A stretch of DNA of 64,000 nucleotides from Isosphaeraceae bacterium EP7 (GTDB lineage: Bacteria > Planctomycetota > Planctomycetia > Isosphaerales > Isosphaeraceae). Below are positions 58,176 to 64,000 of this stretch, piece by piece. Made by a program: the position numbers and the translations under genes. The DNA lies in assembly GCA_038400315.1 (NCBI GenBank), contig CP151667.1, positions 2,553,174-2,617,173 on the forward strand, given 5' to 3'. Numbering within the stretch: position 1 is the stretch's first letter; every line of letters starts with the position of its first letter. Below the pieces are notes generated by a model that was not told the origin of the DNA, searched no databases, and saw nothing but the letters and a program-made list of their open reading frames with translations.

Positions 58176-59003
58176 GGTGATTCGGAATTTTCTAGGGCAG
58201 CCGATAGGCTGCTCTCATGGACCTGAACCACTGATCGCCACCTCGTTGGCCTGCTGTGCTGGGCCTGCCATGCCGCGACCGGGGCCAGCAACGCCCGGCA
58301 GCGTCAGTGCCCACGCAGCCGCCGCAAGTGGAGCTACGATCGCAAGCGGACCCGGTGGGAGCTGCTCAAGGCCTTCTGCCTCAACGCCACAGCCCATCAC
58401 GCCTCCTGCTCCGCCCGCTGCGACGATCGGACTGCCTATCGGGCCTACATGCACTTTCGCCTCGCCCTGGGCAAGATGACCGCCGAGGAGAACAGGCCCC
58501 TCCTCGGCGAACTGGAGTTGGACGAGTCAAACTTCGGCGGCAGGCGCAAGGGCAAGCGGGGCCGTGGTGCGGCCAGGAAAGTGGCCGTCCTCGGCGTCCT
58601 GGAGCGGGCCGGGCGGGTCTACACCGTCATCGTGCCCGACCGCAAGAAGGAGACCTTGATGGCCAAGATCGAGGCCTCGACGGTCAAAGGCTCGGTGTTC
58701 TACACCGACGAGCTCATGAGCGACAACGACCTGAGCCGATTCGGCAAGCACGTCCCGATCGACTACTCCGAGGCCTACGCCGAGGGGCCGGCGCACATCA
58801 ACGAGATCGAGGGATTCTGGAGCGATGCGAAGGGCATGCACCGGCCCTGCCGCGGAGTTGATCGGGAGAACTTCCCGGTAGACCTGTCCGAGTACGAGTT
58901 CCGATTTAATCACCTTGACGAGCATCTTCTGGAGATCCTCTTCAACAGGCTATACAGACCGGAACTCATCAAGGGACGCTGCCCTAGAATATCCTTAATC
59001 ACC
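58176..59003 (+). mobile_element. IS1595-type element, 828 bases
   Basis: Ends form an imperfect inverted repeat of about 26 bases: 58176-58201 (starting ggtgatt and ending tctagggcagc) against the reverse complement of 58978-59003, with about 22 matches. The flanks cctggtgc (58168-58175) and ccgagtgc (59004-59011) match at 6 of 8 positions, consistent with the 8-base target duplication of IS1595 after some mutation. It is inserted within an IS630-type transposase on the same strand. The encoded transposase appears damaged, so the element is probably immobile. Confidence 0.82.
58217..59003 (+). pseudogene. IS1595 (ISXO2-like) transposase, frameshifted, no own stop
   Basis: A likely start is MDLNH at 58217, after which one extra base shifts to DRHLVGLLCWACHAATG, a zinc-finger-like N-terminus with CWAC and CP. 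The same frame then runs without a break: KRTRWELLKAFCLNATAHH, LLGELELDESNFGGRRKGKR (first acidic residue of the DDE core), TVKGSVFYTDELMSD (second), AHINEIEGFWSDAKG (third acidic region) and EYEFRFNHLDEHLLEILFNR. The expected terminal stop is missing; translation would continue through the right end into the host element as far as 59522. The one-base shift at the start and lack of a stop indicate decay, though the catalytic domain itself is intact. Confidence 0.75.
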
Positions 59004-60033
59004 CCGAGTGCTCTTCTCCGAGCGTCAGGTGTATGCTTGGGTCGCCCGCTACAACGCCGACGGGCCCGACGCCCTGGACGACCGACCCGGACGCGGCCGC
59101 AAGGGGCCGCTCACCGACGACGAGCCACAGCGGCTCAAGGCCCGACTCCTTGCCGGGCCGACCGAGGCCGACGGCGTCTGCACCCTCCGCGGAGAGGACT
59201 TCCGCCGCATTCTCCACGACGAGTTCGGCGTGGTCCGTTCGCTGCAAGACGTCTACGACCTGCTGCATCGCCTCGGCTTCGAGCCCCTGCGTCCCAGGCC
59301 GCAGCACCCGGGCGGCGACGCCGAGGCCCAGGCCGCCTTCAAAAAAGTCTCCTCGAGCGGGTCACTGCCGTCGCCGAGTCACATCCCGGCCGGCGAGTCG
59401 AGGTCTGGTTCGAGGCCGAGGCCCGCTTCGGCCAGAAGGGAATGCTGACGACGGTGTGGGCCGACCTCGGCAGCCGACCCACCGCGCCGAAGCAGAGGCC
59501 TACGGCAACCTCTATGTCCTGACGGTCGTCTGCCGGGCCGATGGGCTGATCAGCCGTCGGCTCAACGCATCGGTAGTCCAGGTGATGGTCGACGGCCTGT
59601 CGGCGACGATCCCGGCCGGCGTCCACGCGGTGCTGGTCTGGGACGGGGCCGGCTACCACGTGGCCAAGGCCCTGCGGATGCCGGCGAACCTGACGATCCT
59701 CGGCCTGCCGCCCTACTCGCCGGAGCTGAACCTGGTGGAGCGTCTCTGGCTGGACCTGCGGCAGCACCACTGGTCGAACCGGCTCTACGAGGACGTCGTT
59801 GCCGTGGAGGAGGCGGCGATGGCCGGGTGGAGGGTCGTCTGACTGGACCAGGCCAAGGTCAGGAGCATCTGCCGATGCGAGTACGTCGAGCCAGGAAGTT
59901 CATTCCTGGGAAGCGTATCATGCCAGGCGGAACGCTGATCTCGGATTGAGCGATTCGCCCCCACTCTATTGGGATGGATGGGTCCGGTGCATGGCGCCTC
60001 GGGGCTCGTGCCATGGGGGCGTTGTCTGAAAGG

Positions 60034-61452
60034 TCAGGCGAGAATGTCGTGGACGACTCGGCCCGCGACGTCGGTCAGGCGGAAGTCGCGGCCCGCATAG
60101 CGGTAAGTGAGCTTCTCGTGATTGAGCCCGATCAGGTGGAGGATCGTGGCGTGCAGGTCGTGAATATGGACTTTATCCCGGACGGCGTAGTAACCATAGT
60201 CGTCGGTGGCGCCATACTGCATACCCCCCTTCACTCCACCTCCGGCCATCCACATGGTGAAACCTTCAGGGTTGTGGTCGCGGCCGTCCTTGCCCTGAGC
60301 GGTCGGGGTCCTGCCGAATTCGCCGCCCCAAAGCACCAGCGTATCGTCGAGTAGGCCCCTCGCCTTGAGGTCGCGGATCAGGGCTGCAATCGGGCGGTCG
60401 ACCTCACGGGCGTTCTGCTCGTGGCCGTTCTTGAGGTCACCGTGCTGGTCCCACTGCACGGCGGCGTTGCTGTGGGTGGCCTGCACGAACCGGACTCCGC
60501 GTTCGGCGAAGCGGCGGGCGAGCAGACACTGGCGGCCGAAGTTCTCGGTGACCGGGTCGTCGATTCCGTATGCCTTGAGGGTCGCGGGCGACTCGCCGGA
60601 AATGTCCTGGATCTCGGGCATCTCGGTCTGCATCCGGAAGGCCAGTTCGAACGACTCCAGGCGGCCTTCCAGCTTCTGGTCGGGTCCGGTCCGATCCAGC
60701 TGATCGCGGTTGATCTCCGCGAGCAGGTCGAGCTGGGACCGCTGCTGGGCGGTCGAGAACCGGGGGCTCTGGATGAATCCGACTCGGGCCTCCTTCGCGG
60801 GGACTCCGGCGTTGCCCAGGGGCGTTCCCTGGTAGGGGGCAGGCAGGAAGGCGGAACTCCAGTTCGAAACGCCGCCGTGGGCCAGGGTCGGGCAGATCGT
60901 GAGGAAGCCCGGCAGGTTCTGGTTCTCGGTCCCCAGTCCGTAGGTGATCCACGATCCCATGCTCGGCCGGACGAAGTTGTCACTGCCGGTGTGCATCTTG
61001 AGCAAGGCCCCGCCGTGGGCCGCGTTGGTACCGTGCAGGGAGTTGATGATGCAGAGGTCGTCCACGCACTGGGCGACGTTCGGGAAGAGATCGCTGACCT
61101 GGATCCCGCACTCCCCATAGGGCCGGAATTTCCAGGGGGAGCCCAGGAGCATGCCGGTCGGGGCGAACTGGACCCGGGGCTTCTCGAACGGCAACGGCTT
61201 GCCGTCGTCGCGCTGGAGCAAGGGCTTGTAATCGAACGTGTCGATGTGCGAGGGGCCACCCTTCATGAACAGGAAGATGACCCGCTTGGCGCGAGCGGGG
61301 AAGTGGGGCGTCCTGGACATAAGAGGATCGGTAGACACCGGCCCGGCTTTCGCCTCGGCGAGCATCGCGGCCATCGCCAGGGAGCCGAAGCCCGCGGCAC
61401 TCCGCTGGAGCATTTGCCGACGGGAGACGAGCGGTTGCAAGTCCTGGTCCAT
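60034..61452 (-). CDS. DUF1501 family protein, Tat-type signal (second copy)
   Basis: The 472-residue product is related to the DUF1501 protein at 3708-5144. A twin-arginine stretch (SRRQMLQRS) and hydrophobic run (FGSLAMAAMLAEAKAG) begin it. Shared landmarks are FMKGGPSHIDTFDYKP, WGGEFGRTPTAQGKDGRDHN and TYRYAGRDFRLTDVAG. I chose the ATG at 61452 because gggag lies eight bases upstream. A second ATG at 61473 overlaps the stop codon of the PSD1 gene as TAATG, which would allow coupled translation; either is plausible. It probably acts outside the cytoplasmic membrane with the upstream PSD1 protein. Its enzymatic activity is not established. Confidence 0.9.
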   Translation of the reverse strand: MDQDLQPLVSRRQMLQRSAAGFGSLAMAAMLAEAKAGPVSTDPLMSRTPHFPARAKRVIFLFMKGGPSHIDTFDYKPLLQRDDGKPLPFEKPRVQFAPTGMLLGSPWKFRPYGECGIQVSDLFPNVAQCVDDLCIINSLHGTNAAHGGALLKMHTGSDNFVRPSMGSWITYGLGTENQNLPGFLTICPTLAHGGVSNWSSAFLPAPYQGTPLGNAGVPAKEARVGFIQSPRFSTAQQRSQLDLLAEINRDQLDRTGPDQKLEGRLESFELAFRMQTEMPEIQDISGESPATLKAYGIDDPVTENFGRQCLLARRFAERGVRFVQATHSNAAVQWDQHGDLKNGHEQNAREVDRPIAALIRDLKARGLLDDTLVLWGGEFGRTPTAQGKDGRDHNPEGFTMWMAGGGVKGGMQYGATDDYGYYAVRDKVHIHDLHATILHLIGLNHEKLTYRYAGRDFRLTDVAGRVVHDILA

Positions 61453-61472
61453 CTCAAGATCTCCCGTGAGCA

Positions 61473-63986
61473 TTATCGAATGTACACGAACTCGTTTGAA
61501 GCCAGAATCACCTGACAGAGTGCTTGCCAGGCTTCCGTGCGCCGCTCGTCGTTCGAAACGCCCGGCCCGTCGTGGCGTAGGCGTTCGAACCGTTCGAGGA
61601 ACGCGAGGTTCCGACGCGACTCCTCGGGCGCGGGAGAACGTCCGAGGGTCTGTTCATAGAGCTGTCGGATCCGACCTGCGTCGTCGGTCTGGGGGCGTGT
61701 AATCAGGTCCGCGGCCAGTGTCCGTGCCGCCTGGAGGACCAGATCGCTGTTGAGCATGAAGAGGGCCTGTGGGGCAACGGTCGTCGTGGCCCGATCGCCG
61801 TTCATGACGTTGCCGTCGGTGGTGTCGAACAGTTGGAACATGTTGTACAGGTGGTTGCGGACGATCGGCAGGTAGAGCGAGCGGCGGCGGGTCTCGTAGC
61901 CGGTCTTGTCGCGCGAGGTGTGATCGAAGAAGTAGGCGCGATTGTCCACCTGAAGCAGGGAGCCGCCCATCGTCTCGTCGAGCGAGCCGCTGACTGCAAG
62001 TAGGGCGTCGCGGATCTCCTCGGCCTCCAGTCGGCGGACGTCCCAGCGCCAGTAAAGCCGGTCTTCCGGGTCCTTCTGAAGCGCGTCAGCATCAGGCTCG
62101 CTGCTCATCTGGTAGGTCTTTGAGAGCATGATGAGCCGGTGCATCGCCTTGACCGACCAGCCTTCGGCCACGAAGCGGCGGGCGAGCCAATCCAGCAATT
62201 CGGGGTGAGTCGGCAGGGCGCCGTTGGTGCCGAAATTGTCGGTCGTGCTCACCAGGCCTCGGCCGAAATGCCAGCGCCAGATCCGGTTGACCATGACCCG
62301 GGAGGTCAAGGGATGCTCCGGCTCGACCAGCCATCGCGCCAGCTCTAGCCGTCCGCTCTTTGAGCCTCCGAAACTCGGCGGGCTAGCCTCGCTGAAGACC
62401 TCGGGCGCACGTCGGGGGATGACCTTACCCAGGGTCAGGTGGCTGCCCCTGATGTGGACGGCCACGTCGGTGGCGGTTCCCTCGGTCACACCCATCGCCG
62501 ACGGCATCACGGGCGCGGCCTTCTCCAGCGTGGCCAGGTCCGCACGCAACTTCGTGAGCCGGGCTTTGGTCTCCTCGGGATAGAGCGTATCGAGCTTCTC
62601 GGGAAGGGTCGCGCCTTCGGCCTTCGTGGCGCGGACATGCTCGTCGGCGGCGGTGACCTGGCGGGCGATCTCGGCCTTCGCGGCAGCGACCTCAGCCTCA
62701 TGAGCGGCGTTCCGAGCCAGTTCGGGCTCGGTGGCGAGCGTGTTCTCGTGCCAGCGAGCGACCGTCGTGAAACTGTCCATCGTCTTCGTGCTCTTGAAGA
62801 CTCCGGCGAGTGCGTAATAGTCGGCCGCGGTGATTGGATCAAACTTGTGGTCGTGACATCGAGCGCACCCAATCGTCAGGCCGAGAACCGCCCGACCCAG
62901 GGTGTCGATCTGCTCATCGATGATGTCCATCTCCATCTTCGTCTTATCGACCTCGGCCAGCACCTTCGGCCCGAGCGTGAGGAAGCCGGTGGCGATCAGC
63001 CGCTCATGCTGAACCTCGACGGAGTCGGCCTTCGGGAGCAGATCGCCGGCCAGTTGCTCAACGAGGAACTGGTCGTAAGGCGTATCGCGATTAAACGCGG
63101 AGACGACGTAATCGCGATAGCGCCAGGCATTGCCGTGGGCCACATTCTCGTCCAGGCCGTTCGAGTCAGCATAGCGTGCGACATCGAGCCAATGCCGTCC
63201 CCAGCGCTCCCCATATCGTGGAGAGGCGAGCAGGCGTCCCACGACCCGATCGAAGGCGTCCGGAGCATCGTCCGCCAGGAACGCGTCGACTTCCTTCGAG
63301 GTTGGAGGCAAGCCCGTCAGGTCGAACGTCGCACGTCGGATCAGGGTCCGCTTGTCGGCCGCCGGAGCCGGCTTCAAGCCCTGGGCTTCCAGTTGGGCCA
63401 GGATGAACTGATCGAGGCCATTCCCGGGCGAAATCGCGGATGAGACCGGGGGGGGCGTCGGATTGCTAGGAGGCTTGAAACCCCAGGCTGCCTTATTACG
63501 CTCGCCATCACTTGCCGGCTTCGTGGAGGCCGCCAGGTCCATCGCCGGGGCAGGAGCCCCCATCACGACCCATTCGGTCAGAAACTCGATCTGGCGATCA
63601 TCAAGCTTGCCCTTCGGGGGCATCTGGATGGATTCGTCCTTGTAGCGGACCGCGGTGATCAGCAGGCTTTCTTCCAGATTGCCCGGCACGACGGCTGGTC
63701 CAAGGTCGCCCCCCTTCAGCCAGTCGGCCTTGTTGTCGAGCCTGAGGTTCCCCTTGATCCGCTTGCCCTCCGCCGAGTGGCAGGAATAACAATGCTCAAC
63801 GAGCAACGGGCGGATGTTCTTTTCAAAGAAGGCGACGCCATCCGGGGCAGACTCACTCGCAATCGCCGGACTTGTAAGAAGCCCGAAGACCGCGACGATC
63901 AGACGCGCGGGAAGCCCCTTCACTAGGCGTCCCCACACGCCAGGCGCGCGGAAGTCGTTATGAGGACCGTTGAGCGTAATAATCAT
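61473..63986 (-). CDS. PSCyt1-PSCyt2(DUF1549)-PSD1(DUF1553) protein (second copy)
   Basis: The 837-residue product has a signal peptide (LIVAVFGLLTSPAIAS), a cytochrome-c-like domain with CYSCH (about residues 66-70) and IQMPPKGKL as the distal methionine loop, DUF1549 with RWGRHWLDVARYADSNGLDE and CARCHDHKFDPI, and DUF1553 with VMVNRIWRWHFGRGLVSTTD, HPELLDWLAR and the terminal WQALCQVILASNEFVYI. A coiled-coil-like alanine/glutamate-rich stretch (about 425-490) lies between the last two. Unlike the copy at 5163-8501, no beta-sandwich insert precedes the terminus. It stops next to the DUF1501 start. The ATG at 63986 lies 14 bases from the window end, so a further upstream start cannot be excluded. 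Confidence 0.88.
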   Translation of the reverse strand: MIITLNGPHNDFRAPGVWGRLVKGLPARLIVAVFGLLTSPAIASESAPDGVAFFEKNIRPLLVEHCYSCHSAEGKRIKGNLRLDNKADWLKGGDLGPAVVPGNLEESLLITAVRYKDESIQMPPKGKLDDRQIEFLTEWVVMGAPAPAMDLAASTKPASDGERNKAAWGFKPPSNPTPPPVSSAISPGNGLDQFILAQLEAQGLKPAPAADKRTLIRRATFDLTGLPPTSKEVDAFLADDAPDAFDRVVGRLLASPRYGERWGRHWLDVARYADSNGLDENVAHGNAWRYRDYVVSAFNRDTPYDQFLVEQLAGDLLPKADSVEVQHERLIATGFLTLGPKVLAEVDKTKMEMDIIDEQIDTLGRAVLGLTIGCARCHDHKFDPITAADYYALAGVFKSTKTMDSFTTVARWHENTLATEPELARNAAHEAEVAAAKAEIARQVTAADEHVRATKAEGATLPEKLDTLYPEETKARLTKLRADLATLEKAAPVMPSAMGVTEGTATDVAVHIRGSHLTLGKVIPRRAPEVFSEASPPSFGGSKSGRLELARWLVEPEHPLTSRVMVNRIWRWHFGRGLVSTTDNFGTNGALPTHPELLDWLARRFVAEGWSVKAMHRLIMLSKTYQMSSEPDADALQKDPEDRLYWRWDVRRLEAEEIRDALLAVSGSLDETMGGSLLQVDNRAYFFDHTSRDKTGYETRRRSLYLPIVRNHLYNMFQLFDTTDGNVMNGDRATTTVAPQALFMLNSDLVLQAARTLAADLITRPQTDDAGRIRQLYEQTLGRSPAPEESRRNLAFLERFERLRHDGPGVSNDERRTEAWQALCQVILASNEFVYIR

Positions 63987-64000
63987 AGCGATCTCATCGC

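Larger units (their letters stand above)
58034..59842 (+). pseudogene. IS630-type transposase interrupted by an IS1595 element
   Basis: The first part begins MHVEAHQTADQLADRIRAEL and runs RRLMALHLALLGQTAAQVVP to 58175. The reading resumes at 59012 with FSERQVYAWVARYNADGPDA, DDRPGRGRKG and VRSLQDVYDLLHRLGFEPLR. At the A6 run 59341-59346 the frame changes to LLERVTAVAESHPGRRVEVW and FEAEARFGQKGMLTTVWADL, and changes once more near 59495 to AYGNLYVLTVVCRADGLISR, VLVWDGAGYH and LPPYSPELNLVERLWLDLR. Thus all three DDE blocks are present but in three frames with an 828-base insertion. Removing the insertion and one 8-base duplicate restores VPLVLFSERQ. The change at the A6 run could have been a programmed frameshift; the second is mutation. 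Confidence 0.85.

Overview
The window is high-GC DNA that looks like a chromosome segment from a planctomycete, most likely in the Isosphaeraceae/Gemmataceae range; the genus is my inference. The evidence is the gene content: two PSCyt1-PSCyt2-PSD1 (DUF1549/DUF1553) genes each followed by a DUF1501 gene, a LEPR-XLL-type giant surface protein, an ECF sigma factor fused in operon to a WD40 Ser/Thr kinase, a PEP-CTERM protein, and many IS5, IS630 and IS1595 remnants.

Layout. 1-854: decayed IS5-type element at the window edge. 953-8501 (minus strand): probable catabolic operon of cytochrome-c/PSD1 protein, DUF1501 protein, succinylglutamate desuccinylase/aspartoacylase-like metallohydrolase and MFS transporter. 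8817-10680: IS5-type element split by an IS630 element that has a TA duplication and a canonical -1 frameshift signal. 11047-11730: GntR/FCD regulator, probably the divergent regulator of the operon before the insertions. 11735-13350: transposase remnants. 13404-20525 (minus): 2,373-residue LEPR-XLL surface protein with tandem beta-rich repeats, SdrD-like B domains, FG-GAP repeats and DUF4214. 20913-24832 (plus): ECF sigma factor and kinase with 4-base overlap. 24833-25088: remnant of an IS630 end abutting the kinase stop codon. 25097-25786 (minus): PEP-CTERM protein. 25891-56514 (minus): one uninterrupted gene of about 10,207 codons, almost half the window. 57018-59842: nested transposon remnants, IS1595 within IS630. 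60034-63986 (minus): second PSD1 and DUF1501 pair.

How it may work together. The minus-strand cluster at 953-8501 reads as a uptake-and-degradation set: secreted or periplasmic PSD1/DUF1501 proteins, a cytoplasmic deacylase-like enzyme and an importer for an organic anion. The sigma/kinase pair lies between two giant exported proteins and could sense envelope state and control them; that is inference. The giant gene is the outstanding object: a mosaic of PPC and Ig-like modules, a LamG domain, about 16 CARDB domains, an IPT/TIG domain, propeller-like regions, cadherin/He_PIG-like repeats, an RHS-like segment, a dockerin-like EF-hand pair, a lipase-like GHSRG domain and an HExxHxxGLxD metalloprotease motif near the C-terminus. 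It also contains two almost identical 1,119-base in-frame tandem units. Many long ORFs on the opposite strand of the giant genes are shadows of GC-rich coding sequence and are not annotated.
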